The notes beneath the pieces are model-generated. The model was not told where the DNA came from and did no database searches. It saw only the letters and a program-made list of their open reading frames with translations. The position numbers and the translations under genes are program-made. From Variovorax sp. 54 (lineage in GTDB: Bacteria; Pseudomonadota; Gammaproteobacteria; Burkholderiales; Burkholderiaceae_C), in NCBI RefSeq assembly GCF_002754375.1, contig NZ_PEFF01000001.1, forward strand, positions 2,108,001-2,172,000: a stretch of 64,000 nt of DNA, in the 5' to 3' direction. Of the stretch, positions 43,933 through 53,124 are shown piece by piece; position 1 is the stretch's first letter, and every line of letters starts with the position of its first letter.

Positions 43933-45294
43933 ATGCCCTCCCACGGAACCCCGCTCGCCGCCGACAGCCTCGGCAATCCGCTCACGCTCGACGACGCCGC
44001 CAGCCTCGCGTTGGTCGACGACTTCGTCATGGGCTTCATTTCGACCGAGGCGCGCGCCGTGAACCTGCTGGCGCTGGCCGACAGCGATGCCAGCCCCATC
44101 GTTCAGGCCTACTGCGCGACGCTGCACCTGTTCGCCGAATCGCGCGAGGCTGCCGCCAATGCGCGGCCCTTCCTCGACAAGGCCCGCGCCGGCGCTGCGC
44201 GCGCCACACCGCGCGAGCAGCGCTACATCGCCGCCGTCCAGGCCTGGGCCGACGGCGACATCGCACGCGCCATCGCGCTGCATGCCGAGCAGGCGCTCGA
44301 GCATCCGCGCGACCTGGTGTCGGTCAAGCTGGGCCAGTACCACTGCTTCAACACTGGCGACTGCCCTGGCATGCTGCGGCTAGCGCTCGCGGCGCTGCCA
44401 GCCGCGGCCGAGGTGCCCTACGTGCACGGCATGGCGGCCTTCGGCTACGAGCAATGCCACCTGCTGCGCGAGGCCGAGGCCAGCGCACGCCGTGCGATCG
44501 GCCTGTGCCGCAAGGAGCCATGGGCGCACCATGCGCTGGCGCACGTGATGCTCACCGAAGGCCGGCTGACCGAGGGGCTGGCGTTCATGCACAGCGTGAG
44601 CGACACCTGGACCGGGCTCAACTCCTTCATGGTCACGCACAACTGGTGGCACGTGGCGCTGTTCCTCATCGACCTGGGCCGCGACGCCGAAGCGCTCGCC
44701 GTGTACGACGAACACGCCTGGGGCGTGGTGAAGGACTACTCGCAGGACCAGATCGGCGCCGTGTCGCTGCTCGCGCGGCTCGAGCTCGCGGGCATCGACG
44801 TCGGTGCGCGCTGGGACGACGTGGCCGACCACCTGCGGCAGCGCCAGGCCGACCATGTGCTGCCCTTTCTCGACCTGCAGTACCTCTATGGCCTGGCGCG
44901 CGCCGGTAGGCCCGAGGCCGAGGTGCTGCTGCACAACATCGAGGCCTTCGCGCCCGTCGCCCCGGCGTCCACGCGCGCCGCCTGGCAGCGCGTGTGCGTG
45001 CCGGCCGCGCGCGGCCTCGTGGCCCATGCGCGCGGCGATGTCGCGGGCGCGGTCGAGGGCCTGGGTGTGGCGCTGCCGCGCATGATCGAGATCGGCGGCA
45101 GCCATGCGCAGCGCGACCTGTTCGAGCAGCTCTATCTCGACGCGCTGGTGCGCACCGGCACCGAGGCGGCGCTTGCAGGCTCACAAGGCCTGCTGCAGCA
45201 GCAGCTCAACGGCCAGCCCGAATCGCTGCGGCTGCGGCGGCAGGCGGACGCGGTCTACGCGCGGCTGGGACTCGGGCAGCTCGCGAGGCGCTGA
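43933..45294 (+). CDS. TTC38-like tetratricopeptide protein
   Basis: 453 residues from the ATG at 43933. The segments YVHGMAAFGYEQ, EAEASARRAI, WAHHALAHVM and FMVTHNWWHVALFLIDLG match the TTC38 family, conserved from bacteria to animals. It has no signal peptide and no catalytic motif I recognise. The gene follows the tautomerase by 52 bp and converges with the histidine phosphatase. Function unknown in any organism to my knowledge. Confidence 0.82.
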   Translation: MPSHGTPLAADSLGNPLTLDDAASLALVDDFVMGFISTEARAVNLLALADSDASPIVQAYCATLHLFAESREAAANARPFLDKARAGAARATPREQRYIAAVQAWADGDIARAIALHAEQALEHPRDLVSVKLGQYHCFNTGDCPGMLRLALAALPAAAEVPYVHGMAAFGYEQCHLLREAEASARRAIGLCRKEPWAHHALAHVMLTEGRLTEGLAFMHSVSDTWTGLNSFMVTHNWWHVALFLIDLGRDAEALAVYDEHAWGVVKDYSQDQIGAVSLLARLELAGIDVGARWDDVADHLRQRQADHVLPFLDLQYLYGLARAGRPEAEVLLHNIEAFAPVAPASTRAAWQRVCVPAARGLVAHARGDVAGAVEGLGVALPRMIEIGGSHAQRDLFEQLYLDALVRTGTEAALAGSQGLLQQQLNGQPESLRLRRQADAVYARLGLGQLARR

Positions 45295-45303
45295 GCGCCG
45301 GGC

Positions 45304-45999
45304 TCAGTCTTTCTTCAGGTGCCGCCGCTGGTCGTAGGTCGGCTGCGGCGGCAGGTCGGCGAGGTGGCGCGTGTCGGCCCACTCGACGATCTCGATGGCG
45401 TCCGGCGCGGCCGGGTCGGCGATGCGGATGCGGTTGAAGCCCGCATTCGGAATCTCGCTCTGGCGCGGGCCGCTGAGGCTCAGGCCGCGCGCGGTGCGCC
45501 ACACCATGTCGAGCACGCCGCCGTGCGTGACGACGATCAGGCGCTGGCCGCGGTGCGCGGCTGCAACGGTGCCGAGCGCGCCGATCACGCGCGCATGGAA
45601 CTCGCGCGCGCTCTCGCCCTGCGGCATGGCGTGGTCTTCGCGGAACTCCAGCCACTCTTCCCAGGCGCGCGGATGCTGGCTCTGGATCTCGTCGGCCCGC
45701 ATGCCCTCGACCACGCCGAAGTGCTGCTCGCGCAGCGCCGCCGAGGTGACCACCTGCAGCGCGAGCTGCTGCGCCGCGGGCGCCGCAGTCTGCTGGGCGC
45801 GCATGAGGTCGCTGCTGATGAGGTGCTGTGCCGTCTCGCCCGCCAGCCGCAGGCCGAGGCGGCGCGCCTGCTCGTGGCCGATGTCGTTGAGCGGGACGTC
45901 CGCGTGGCCCTGGAAGCGCAGTTCGCGGTTCCAGGCGGTCTCGCCGTGGCGGATCAGGATGAGGTCGGTGGAGGCGGAGTCGGGGGTGCTGGTGGACAT
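45304..45999 (-). CDS. Histidine phosphatase (phosphoglycerate-mutase-like)
   Basis: 231 residues from the ATG at 45999 (an in-frame ATG at 46008 is also possible). The phosphate-binding motif LIRHGETAWN carries the catalytic His. SSDLMRAQQTA and VVTHGGVLDM supply the second His. The fold fits GpmB/CobC-like phosphatases rather than true mutases. The substrate is not visible. It overlaps no neighbour and converges with the TTC38-like gene, with 9 bp between. Confidence 0.9.
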   Translation of the reverse strand: MSTSTPDSASTDLILIRHGETAWNRELRFQGHADVPLNDIGHEQARRLGLRLAGETAQHLISSDLMRAQQTAAPAAQQLALQVVTSAALREQHFGVVEGMRADEIQSQHPRAWEEWLEFREDHAMPQGESAREFHARVIGALGTVAAAHRGQRLIVVTHGGVLDMVWRTARGLSLSGPRQSEIPNAGFNRIRIADPAAPDAIEIVEWADTRHLADLPPQPTYDQRRHLKKD

Positions 46000-46102
46000 T
46001 GCATGCATTGTCCCCCGAGTGCATGACATGGCGGCTTCGTGCCAACCCGCTGTTGCACGACGGCCACCTCGTACACGCCGTCCGATCGCGCAGAATCAGC
46101 CC

Positions 46103-46813
46103 ATGCCTCATCTTGTCCTGCTGCCCGGCCTTGCCTGCGACGAACGCCTCTGGGAGGCCCAGTTGCCCGCCCTGCCCGCCGCCTTCGGCGCCCGCGTGAG
46201 CGATGTCCAGACGCGCCACGACACCATCGAAGGCATGGCCAGCGCCGTGCTGCGCGAACACGACGGCCCGCTGGTGCTGTGCGGCGCGTCGATGGGCGGC
46301 ATGGTCGCGATGGAGGCGGCACGCCAGGCGCCCGAGCGCATCGCCGGGCTGATGCTGCTGGGCACCAGCGCGCGGCCCGAGACGCCCGACATGTTCACGC
46401 TGCGCGAAGGCGCCATCGAGTGGTTCGAGCGCGGCGAGGTGCGCGAGATCATCGAGCCCAACGTCGCCTTCGCCTTCCATGCCGCGCAGGCCGCCAACCC
46501 CGCGCTGGTGCAACGCTACCTCGACATCGTGCTCGGCGCCGGCGCGGCCCAGCTCATCCGCCAGAACCACGCCGTGATGCGCCGACCCGACGCGCGCACA
46601 CACCTGGCCTTGCTGCGCGTACCGGTGCTGCTGATGTGCGGCGACGACGACCGCCTCGCGCCGCCCGAATGCACCCGCGAGATGGCGGCGCTGCTGCCGC
46701 GCGCCGAGGTGGTGTGGGTGCCGCAGTGCGGCCACATGCTGACGATGGAGAAGCCTGCGTTCGTCAACACGGCGCTCAACGCCTGGCTGGGCAAGCACTT
46801 CCCGAACGCTTGA
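46103..46813 (+). CDS. Alpha/beta hydrolase
   Basis: 236 residues from the ATG at 46103. The nucleophile elbow is GASMGGM (Ser as nucleophile), the acid is in MCGDDDRLAPP, and the His is in PQCGHMLTMEKP. Start PHLVLLPGLACDERLWE is typical of small esterase-like hydrolases. It could act on a thioester or lactone, but the context gives no clear clue. It converges with pcp. Confidence 0.9.
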   Translation: MPHLVLLPGLACDERLWEAQLPALPAAFGARVSDVQTRHDTIEGMASAVLREHDGPLVLCGASMGGMVAMEAARQAPERIAGLMLLGTSARPETPDMFTLREGAIEWFERGEVREIIEPNVAFAFHAAQAANPALVQRYLDIVLGAGAAQLIRQNHAVMRRPDARTHLALLRVPVLLMCGDDDRLAPPECTREMAALLPRAEVVWVPQCGHMLTMEKPAFVNTALNAWLGKHFPNA

Positions 46814-46822
46814 GAGCCCCGG

Positions 46823-47494
46823 TCAGTGCAACTGGCCGCCGGTTTCCGCGACGTCCTGCTTCACAGCCAGCGCGGTCTTCACGGTGATGCGCAACGCCTC
46901 GACCAGCGTCTCGAGCGCCATGCTCGGCGCGCCCGGAAAGCGCGCCGCCTGTGCCGGCAGGTAGGGAATGTGGATGAAGCCGCCGCGCACGCCCTTCGCC
47001 ATCGCCTGCGTCGCGATGCGGTGCATCAGCCCGTAGAAGAGGTGGTTGCACACGAAGGTGCCCGCGCTGTTCGACACCGAGGCCGGCACGCCGCCCGCGC
47101 GCAGTTCGCGCACGATGGCCTTCACGGGCAAGCTTGAGAAGTAGGCGACGGGCGCGCCGGGCACCACCGGCACGTCGATTGGCTGGCGGCCGAGGTTGTC
47201 GGGCACGCGGGCGTCGTCGACGTTGATGGCGATGCGCTCGGGCGTGAACTCGGCGCGGCCGCCCGCTTGGCCGATGCAGATCACCAGCGTCGGCTGGAGC
47301 TCGTCCATCGCGCGGTCGAGCGCGTCGAGCGCCTCGCCGAAGATGCAGGGCACCAGGCGCGCATGCACCGTGGCGCGGCCGCACGTCCAGCCGTCGAGCG
47401 AGCGCACCGCTTCCCATGACGGATTGAGCAGCTCCTGCTCGAAGGGCTCGAAGCCCGTCAACAAAACGCTGGGAGAAGCGCGCTTCGCCGGCAT
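46823..47494 (-). CDS. pcp: Pyroglutamyl-peptidase I
   Basis: 223 residues from the ATG at 47494 (a TTG at 47503 overlapping pxpA is also possible). The start LLTGFEPF is diagnostic. The catalytic Cys149 is in GTFVCNHLFYG, His175 in GFIHIPYLP, and the Glu at 82 in GGRAEFTPERIAIN. It cleaves N-terminal pyroglutamate from peptides. It is directly downstream of pxpA, so the released 5-oxoproline can be opened to glutamate by the same operon. Confidence 0.95.
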   Translation of the reverse strand: MPAKRASPSVLLTGFEPFEQELLNPSWEAVRSLDGWTCGRATVHARLVPCIFGEALDALDRAMDELQPTLVICIGQAGGRAEFTPERIAINVDDARVPDNLGRQPIDVPVVPGAPVAYFSSLPVKAIVRELRAGGVPASVSNSAGTFVCNHLFYGLMHRIATQAMAKGVRGGFIHIPYLPAQAARFPGAPSMALETLVEALRITVKTALAVKQDVAETGGQLH

Positions 47495-47499
47495 CGCGT

Positions 47500-48240
47500 T
47501 CAAGCCATCGCGCGGACGGCGATGCCTTCCTGCTGCAAGCGCTCGCGGATGCGCCGCGCGAAGGCCAGCGCATGCGCGCCGTCACCGTGCAGGCACACGC
47601 TCTGGGCATTGACTGCCACGGTGCTGCCGTCGATGGCGACCACGCGGTGGTCGCGCACCAGCGACAGCGTCTGCGCCAGCGACTGTTCTTCGCTCTCGAT
47701 GAGCGCGCCGGGCTGGCTGCGCGGCACGAGGCTGCCGTCGGGCATGTAGCCGCGGTCGGCGAACACCTCTTCGACGGGCTGCAGGCCGGCGCGGCGGGCC
47801 GCGTCGATCATGTTGCTGCCGGCCAGGCCGAAGAACTTGAGTGAAGGGTCGAAGCGGCGCACCGCCTCGCACAGCGCCTCGGCGAGTTCGGGCTCTTTCA
47901 CCGCCTGGTTGTAGAGCTGGCCGTGCGGCTTCACGTGCGAGAGCCGGCCGCCCTCGGCCTTGACGATCGCGGCCAGCGCGCCGACCTGGTAGAGCACGTT
48001 CGCCACGATCTCCTCGGGCGGCAGGTGCATGGTGCTGCGGCCGAAGTTCTCGCGGTCGGGAAAGCTCGGGTGCGCGCCGATCGCCACGCCGTGGGCCATG
48101 GCCCAGCGCACGCACTGCTGCATCGTCTTGGCGTCGCCCGCGTGCCAGCCGCAGGCGATGTTGGCGGAACTCACGAGGCCGAGCAGCGCTTCGTCGCTGC
48201 CGGCGCCTTCGCCGAGGTCGGCGTTCAGGTCGATCTGCAT
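47500..48240 (-). CDS. pxpA: 5-oxoprolinase subunit A (LamB/YcsF family)
   Basis: 246 residues, normal length. Motifs: [46 protein letters not shown], and [15 protein letters not shown]. With PxpB and PxpC it hydrolyses 5-oxoproline (pyroglutamate) using ATP. GGAG precedes the ATG. It is separated from pxpC by 323 bp that hold the structured inverted-repeat element, whereas pxpB-pxpC overlap. Confidence 0.96.
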   Translation of the reverse strand: MQIDLNADLGEGAGSDEALLGLVSSANIACGWHAGDAKTMQQCVRWAMAHGVAIGAHPSFPDRENFGRSTMHLPPEEIVANVLYQVGALAAIVKAEGGRLSHVKPHGQLYNQAVKEPELAEALCEAVRRFDPSLKFFGLAGSNMIDAARRAGLQPVEEVFADRGYMPDGSLVPRSQPGALIESEEQSLAQTLSLVRDHRVVAIDGSTVAVNAQSVCLHGDGAHALAFARRIRERLQQEGIAVRAMA

Positions 48241-48297
48241 GGGATGTTCTCCGTCTCGTGGGGCAGGTGCGAAAACGACCTGCGCGAACCGACAGTC

Positions 48298-48566
48298 TAG
48301 GGCCTGCTCACGCTATTTCTGGCGTCGCGAAGGTCTGCCACAGCGGGCCAATCAAGGCGCGTGACGCCGCGTGTGCATGCGCACACGCAAGGAGCGCAAC
48401 GCCGAGTGGCCCGCTGTGGCAGACCTTCCCTCCGGGTTGGCCGGCAAAGGGGCCGTCTGCGGCGTTGCCCGCGCTTGCAAGGCAGAAGCCTTGCTGCGCA
48501 CGCGCGCCTTGCAGCCAGCCCCTTTGCCGGCCAACGCGACGCCAGAAATAGCGTGAGCAGGCCCTA
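48298..48566. repeat. Structured ~269-bp inverted-repeat element (possible MITE) inside the pxp operon
   Basis: Three perfect inverted repeats form a three-way junction. The outer arms are 32 bp (48298-48329 with 48535-48566). Inside are two side stems: 21 bp (48330-48350 with 48407-48427) and 18 bp (48436-48453 with 48518-48535). Each side loop holds a further palindrome (GCGTGTGC at 48369-48376 with GCACACGC at 48381-48388; GCAAGGC with GCCTTGC near 48477-48494). Both outer ends read TA next to GGGCC, as a TA target duplication would. The left outer arm begins 57 bp upstream of the pxpA start. The pxpC stop codon lies in the right arm. No protein is convincingly encoded; the open frames in it are shadows. 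Confidence 0.9.
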
Positions 48567-49562
48567 AGCCGCGCCGGGCCAGCCCGCAGCGGCGAGCCCT
48601 TGCGCCACCTGCGCCAGGTAGCGCTGCTGCCCGGCCCAGGCCGCAAGCGCATGCGACAGGTCGGTGCGCACCAGCCGCAACCGGCCGCCGAGCGGCGCCT
48701 GCGCGAGCTTCCACAAGTCGGCGCGGATCACCACGCCGATGCGCGGGTAGCCGCCGGTGGTCTGCGCGTCGCCCATGAGGATGATCGGCTGGCCCGAGGG
48801 CGGCACCTGGACCGTGCCGGGGATCACGCCCGAGGACAGCATGTCGCCGGCCGCCTTGCGCTGCAGCTCGGCGCCGGCAAGCCGGCTGCCCATGCGGTTG
48901 CTCTGCGGCGTGATGCGCCAGCGCTCGTTCCACAGCAGCGCCTGCGCGTCGGGTGTGAACAGGTCGAACTCGGGGCCGGGCAGCACGCGCAGCGCAAGCG
49001 CGCCATCGGCCTCGGCCGTGCCCCAGTCGGGCGCGCGCAAGCCGAAAGGACGGCGCGCACTTTGGTCGGCATCGAGGCGCGAAGCGCCCAGCGCGAGCCG
49101 GTCGCCCTTGCGCAGCGCACGGCCTTCATGGCCGCCGAAGCCGGCCTTGAGGTCGGTGCTGCGCGAGCCGAGCATGGGTGCGACGTCGATGCCGCCCGCC
49201 ACCGCAAGCCAGCTGCGCAGGCCGGCCTTCGGCGTGCCGGGCGCGTTGGCGCCGGCGAGCCGCAGCGTCTGGCCGGCGCGCACGGGCACGCTCCAGCAGG
49301 GCCACAGCGGCACGCCGTCGAGCGTGGCGCCGAAGTCGTCGCCGGTGAGCGCGATGCGGGTGTCGGTCTCGAACTGCAGCTCGCAGCCGCCCATGGTGAA
49401 TTCGATGCCGGCCGCCGCGTCGGCGTTGCCGGCCAGCCGGTTCGCCAGCGTGAGCGCGAGCATGTCGAGCGCGCCGCCCGGGCAGATGCCGAGCTGGCGC
49501 AGGCCGGGCCGGCCGAGGTCCTGCACCGAGGCATGCACGCCGGGTTTGCGCACGAGGATCAT
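48564..49562 (-). CDS. pxpC: 5-oxoprolinase subunit C (biotin-dependent carboxyltransferase-like)
   Basis: 332 residues from the ATG at 49562. It has the KipA/AHS2 family marks VQDLGRPGLRQLG, GGALDMLALTLANRL, QSNRMGSRLAG, VQVPPSGQPIILMGDAQTTGGYPRIG. It is the catalytic partner of PxpB. It overlaps pxpB by four bases (ATGA at 49559). Its stop (TAG at 48564-48566) is formed by the end of the inverted-repeat element, so insertion could have altered its C-terminus. Confidence 0.95.
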   Translation of the reverse strand: MILVRKPGVHASVQDLGRPGLRQLGICPGGALDMLALTLANRLAGNADAAAGIEFTMGGCELQFETDTRIALTGDDFGATLDGVPLWPCWSVPVRAGQTLRLAGANAPGTPKAGLRSWLAVAGGIDVAPMLGSRSTDLKAGFGGHEGRALRKGDRLALGASRLDADQSARRPFGLRAPDWGTAEADGALALRVLPGPEFDLFTPDAQALLWNERWRITPQSNRMGSRLAGAELQRKAAGDMLSSGVIPGTVQVPPSGQPIILMGDAQTTGGYPRIGVVIRADLWKLAQAPLGGRLRLVRTDLSHALAAWAGQQRYLAQVAQGLAAAGWPGAA

Positions 49563-50221
49563 GGCTGCAGGCTTTCGACGACGAAGCGCACGCGGTCGCC
49601 GGGGCGCAGCAGCGTGGGCGACTCGGCCGACGGGTCGAACAGCTCGAGCGGCGTGCGGCCGATGAGCTGCCAGCCGCCCGGCGACACCAGCGGGTAGATG
49701 CCGGTCTGCTCGCCGCCGATGCCGACCGAGCGCGCCGGCACGGCGGTGCGCGGTTCGGCGCGGCGCGGTGTCGCGAGTTCGGGCGACAGCCCACCCATGA
49801 AGGCAAAGCCCGGCAAAAAGCCGAGCAGGTAGACCACGTAGTCGCCGCCGCTGTGGCGGCGCACCACCTCGGCCGCCGACAGCCCGGTGTGGGCCGCCAC
49901 GTCGGCGAGGTCGGGACCGTGCTCGCCGCCGTAGGCCACGGGAATCTCGATGCGTCGCCCTTCGGCGGCGTGGGCCGCAAGCCCCGGCCAGGCCTGAAGC
50001 ACGCGCGCCGCGAGTTCCTCGAACGCCACGGCGGTCGGGTCGAAGGTCAGCGTGAGGTTGTTCATGCCCGGCAGCGCCTCGCCGACGCCGGGCCAGGCCA
50101 GCACCTCGGCGGCCAGCGCCCAGATGCGCTGCTGCTGCGCCAGCGTGGCGGGCGCGGGCAGGTCGCACACCAGCGCCGCATCGCCCAGCGGATGCAGGCG
50201 GGGCAAGGGGGTGTCGCTCAC
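49559..50221 (-). CDS. pxpB: 5-oxoprolinase subunit B (KipI/AHS1 family)
   Basis: 220 residues from a GTG at 50221. Marks: PLGDAALVCDL, VVYLLGFLPGFAFMGGL, PRRAEPRTAVPARSVGIGGEQTGIYPLVSPGGWQ (in short pieces). It starts 24 bp after coaD ends, so the salvage operon begins here or shares the coaD message. Related KipI proteins inhibit a sporulation kinase, but here the PxpABC role is clear from context. Confidence 0.95.
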   Translation of the reverse strand: MSDTPLPRLHPLGDAALVCDLPAPATLAQQQRIWALAAEVLAWPGVGEALPGMNNLTLTFDPTAVAFEELAARVLQAWPGLAAHAAEGRRIEIPVAYGGEHGPDLADVAAHTGLSAAEVVRRHSGGDYVVYLLGFLPGFAFMGGLSPELATPRRAEPRTAVPARSVGIGGEQTGIYPLVSPGGWQLIGRTPLELFDPSAESPTLLRPGDRVRFVVESLQP

Positions 50222-50245
50222 CTCAGCGCGAAGCCTGGGTGCGGG

Positions 50246-50749
50246 TCATTCTCTGCCCAGGCTGCGAACCTTGGCAGTGAGCTGCTGCTCGACGTTCGGC
50301 GAGACGAACTTGTTGACCTCGCCGCCGAGCATGGCGATCTCGCGCACGAAGGTGCTGGAGATGAACTGGTACTTGTCGCTCGGCGTGAGGAACACGGTCT
50401 CGACGTCGGGCATCAGCGAGCGGTTCATGCCGGCGAGCTGGAACTCGTAGTCGAAGTCGGTCACGGCGCGCAGGCCGCGCACCATGGCCTTGCCGCCGCG
50501 CGCAACGACGAAGTCACGCAGCAGGCCCGAGAAGCTCTCGACCGTCACCTGGTCGCTGTAGGGCTTCACCGCCTCGCGGGCCATGTCCATGCGCTCGGAG
50601 AGCGTGAACAGCGCCTTCTTGTGGTGGCCCGCCGCGACGGCGACGATCACCTTGGAGAAGAGTTGGGTTGCACGCCGCACCACGTCCTCGTGACCGAGGG
50701 TGATGGGGTCGAAAGTGCCGGGATAAACCGCGATCACGTTGCTGGCCAT
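50246..50749 (-). CDS. coaD: Phosphopantetheine adenylyltransferase
   Basis: 167 residues from the ATG at 50749 ([15 protein letters not shown]); a longer frame to 50833 is unsupported. The T/HxGH motif is in [11 protein letters not shown], and [14 protein letters not shown] is conserved. It makes dephospho-CoA. The neighbour rsmD, 43 bp upstream, is a classic partner. Confidence 0.97.
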   Translation of the reverse strand: MASNVIAVYPGTFDPITLGHEDVVRRATQLFSKVIVAVAAGHHKKALFTLSERMDMAREAVKPYSDQVTVESFSGLLRDFVVARGGKAMVRGLRAVTDFDYEFQLAGMNRSLMPDVETVFLTPSDKYQFISSTFVREIAMLGGEVNKFVSPNVEQQLTAKVRSLGRE

Positions 50750-50792
50750 GGTTGGTTCTTCCTCATGCTGCCGGTGCGGCTTGTCCGGCGGA

Positions 50793-51455
50793 TTATGCAG
50801 GCACGGACACGGCGCGCCGCAGCAGATGGGCATGCACGGCGCCGGCCTTCAGGTAGCGGAATTCCACGAGGCCGAGCGCGGCGAGTTCTTCGGCGGCCCA
50901 GCGGCGCGGCGCCTCCAGGTAGATCGCGCCGTCGGCATGCAGCGCACGCGCGGCGGCGCGCAGGGCCGGCTCGTACAGCGCGACGGTCTCGAAGGGCGGA
51001 TCGAGAAACACCGCCTGCAGGCTGCCCGCCGCCGCGCGTTCGAGCGCGGTGACGCCGTTGCCGCGTTCCACGCGCACGGCCTTGGCCGAGAGCTTGGTCT
51101 TGGCGGCCTCCAGCTGGGCGACCAGCGCGCCGTCCTGCTCGCACAGCAGCACGTTGGCCGCGCCGCGCGAGGCGGCTTCGAGGCCAAGCGCGCCGGTGCC
51201 CGCGAAGGCGTCGATGCAGTGCCAGCCCGGCAGCGCACCGCCGCCCACGCCCGCGAGGCTCGCGAGCCAGTTGAACAGCGTTTCGCGCACACGGTCGGGC
51301 GTGGGACGCAAGCCGGGCTTGTCGGCCACGGCGAGGCGGGTGCGTTTCCACTCGCCGCCAATGATGCGGACCTCGTTGGGCCGCGACGGGCGCTTGGCGG
51401 CGGGGGCGCGCGAGGCAGGCGCGGCGGCGTTCTTTTTTGTGGGCTTCTGGGGCAT
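50793..51455 (-). CDS. rsmD: 16S rRNA (guanine966-N2)-methyltransferase
   Basis: 220 residues. A Lys/Ala/Pro-rich N-terminal stretch of about 25 residues precedes the family start [16 protein letters not shown]-binding [17 protein letters not shown] and the catalytic DPPF are present. It methylates G966 in 16S rRNA. Order rsmD–coaD matches other proteobacteria. Confidence 0.94.
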   Translation of the reverse strand: MPQKPTKKNAAAPASRAPAAKRPSRPNEVRIIGGEWKRTRLAVADKPGLRPTPDRVRETLFNWLASLAGVGGGALPGWHCIDAFAGTGALGLEAASRGAANVLLCEQDGALVAQLEAAKTKLSAKAVRVERGNGVTALERAAAGSLQAVFLDPPFETVALYEPALRAAARALHADGAIYLEAPRRWAAEELAALGLVEFRYLKAGAVHAHLLRRAVSVPA

Positions 51456-51491
51456 GCGGCGAGCTTAACGCCGCAGCTGGCCCCACTTCAC

Positions 51492-52127
51492 TCAGTAGCC
51501 CATGAACGCACGACGGGCCAGCAAGGCCGCCAGCACGAGCATGGTGCCGCCGATGAGCGCATCGAGCATCTGCCAGGCGCGCGGGCGTGCGAACACCGGC
51601 GCCAGCAGCCGCGCGCCGAAGCCCAGCGCGGTGAACCACAGCACGCTGGCCAGCGACGCGCCCGCCACGAACCAGAGCTTGAGCGCACCCGGGTACTGCG
51701 CCCCGGCGCTGCCCACGAGCAGCACGGTGTCCAGGTAGACGTGCGGGTTCAGCAACGTGAAGCCGGCGGCCTGCGCGACCACCGCGGCGCGCGAGCGCGA
51801 GGCGCCCTGCGACACCGTCTGCAGCGCGCCCGGCTGCCGCGAGCGCCACAGCGCGCGCAGGCCGTAGCCGCAGAGAAAGGCCGCGCCGAAACCCGCGAGC
51901 AGCGTCGCCAGCATCGGCCGGCCCTTCAGCGCCTGCGCCATGCCGGCCACGCCCGCGGCGACCAGCACCGCGTCGCAGACGGCGCAGAACAACACCACCG
52001 CGCTCACATGCTCGCGACGCAAACCCTGGCGCAGCACGTACGCGTTCTGGGCACCGATGGCGACGATGAGCACCAGGCTCATGAAGAGCCCGTTGAGGAA
52101 AGCGGTGGACGTGTGGACGGCGGTCAT
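51492..52127 (-). CDS. argO: LysE/ArgO-family amino-acid exporter
   Basis: 211 residues with about six membrane helices. Start LNGLFMSLVLIVAIGAQNAYVLRQGL is the LysE/ArgO signature, and FTLLNPHVYLDT is a second conserved block. It exports arginine or lysine. It is divergent from an ArgP/LysG-type LysR gene, which is the known regulator arrangement, so the assignment to arginine or lysine is supported by context. Confidence 0.9.
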   Translation of the reverse strand: MTAVHTSTAFLNGLFMSLVLIVAIGAQNAYVLRQGLRREHVSAVVLFCAVCDAVLVAAGVAGMAQALKGRPMLATLLAGFGAAFLCGYGLRALWRSRQPGALQTVSQGASRSRAAVVAQAAGFTLLNPHVYLDTVLLVGSAGAQYPGALKLWFVAGASLASVLWFTALGFGARLLAPVFARPRAWQMLDALIGGTMLVLAALLARRAFMGY

Positions 52128-52206
52128 GGCCCGAGCTTGCCGCCCGCATCACCTTAAATCAAACTAAACTTTCTAACTTCAATTCAGTTTTACTTCATTC
52201 TCCACG
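52128..52206. promoter_or_regulatory. AT-rich divergent control region of argO/argP
   Basis: A 79-bp region that is strikingly AT-rich for this genome. AAACT (52166-52170) and AGTTT (52186-52190) form a weak inverted repeat that may be part of the ArgP site. Promoters for both genes should overlap here. Confidence 0.55.
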
Positions 52207-53118
52207 ATGCTCGACTACGCCGCCCTGCACGCCCTTGCCGCCGTGGTGCGCGAAGGCAGTTTCGAGCGCGCCGCCCGCGCGCTGCACGTCACGCCCTCGG
52301 CGGTGTCGCAGCGCGTGAAGCTGCTCGAGGAGCGCACCGGCGGCGCGCTGCTGGTGCGCGGCCAGCCCTGCGTGGCGACCGAGGCCGGCCTGCAGCTGTG
52401 CCGGCACGTCGAGCGCGTGGGCATGCTGGAGCACGAGCTGCGCGAGGCCCTGCCCGCGCTCGGCATGGGCAGCGGCGAGGCGCACGAGCGGGTCACGGTG
52501 CGGGTGGCCGTCAACGCCGACAGCCTCGCGACCTGGTTCATGGCGGGGGCCGCGGCCTTTGCCGCGCAGGCACCCGACGCCCTGCTCGACCTCACGGCCG
52601 ACGACCAGGACCACACGGCCGAGCGGCTGCGCAGTGGCGCGGTGCTCGCAGCCGTGACCGCGCTGGCCCAGCCGGTCACCGGCTGCAACAGTGAAGCGCT
52701 GGGCACGGTGCACTACGTGGCCGCCGCGAGCCCCGATTTTGTGGAACGGTATTTCGCCAAGGGCGTTGGGGCGCGCACGCTGGCCGCTGCGCCGAACCTG
52801 GTGTTCGACCGCAAGGACCGGCTGCAGGCGCGCTGGGTGCGCCGCATCTGCCATCGCAACATGGAAACGCCGCGCCACTGGGTGCCCTCGCCCGCTGCCT
52901 TCGTCGAGGCGGCCTGCCGCGGCATGGGCTGGGGCATGCACCCGACCAGCATGGTGGCCGACGCCTTGCGCGACGGCACGCTGGTCGAACTGGTGCCCGG
53001 CGCGACGCTGCCGGTGCCGCTGTACTGGCAGCAGGCGCGCGCAGCGCCCCGCCTGTTGGAACAGCTCGGCGCCGCGGTGCGCGCCGCCGCGCGCAGCGGG
53101 CCGCACGCGCTGGCCTGA
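52207..53118 (+). CDS. argP: LysR-family regulator ArgP
   Basis: 303 residues. HTH at DYAALHALAAVVREGSFERAARALHVTPSAVSQRVKLLEE (given in pieces), which is the ArgP/LysG/IciA pattern. It controls the divergent exporter in related species in response to arginine and lysine. It converges with the first M16 gene, with 6 bp between. Confidence 0.9.
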   Translation: MLDYAALHALAAVVREGSFERAARALHVTPSAVSQRVKLLEERTGGALLVRGQPCVATEAGLQLCRHVERVGMLEHELREALPALGMGSGEAHERVTVRVAVNADSLATWFMAGAAAFAAQAPDALLDLTADDQDHTAERLRSGAVLAAVTALAQPVTGCNSEALGTVHYVAAASPDFVERYFAKGVGARTLAAAPNLVFDRKDRLQARWVRRICHRNMETPRHWVPSPAAFVEAACRGMGWGMHPTSMVADALRDGTLVELVPGATLPVPLYWQQARAAPRLLEQLGAAVRAAARSGPHALA

Positions 53119-53124
53119 GCCTTC

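Noticed and set aside
48308..48933. Small open frames running through the structured element
   Set aside because: They are forced by the palindromes and GC content; no ribosome-binding site, no homology and low-complexity translations.
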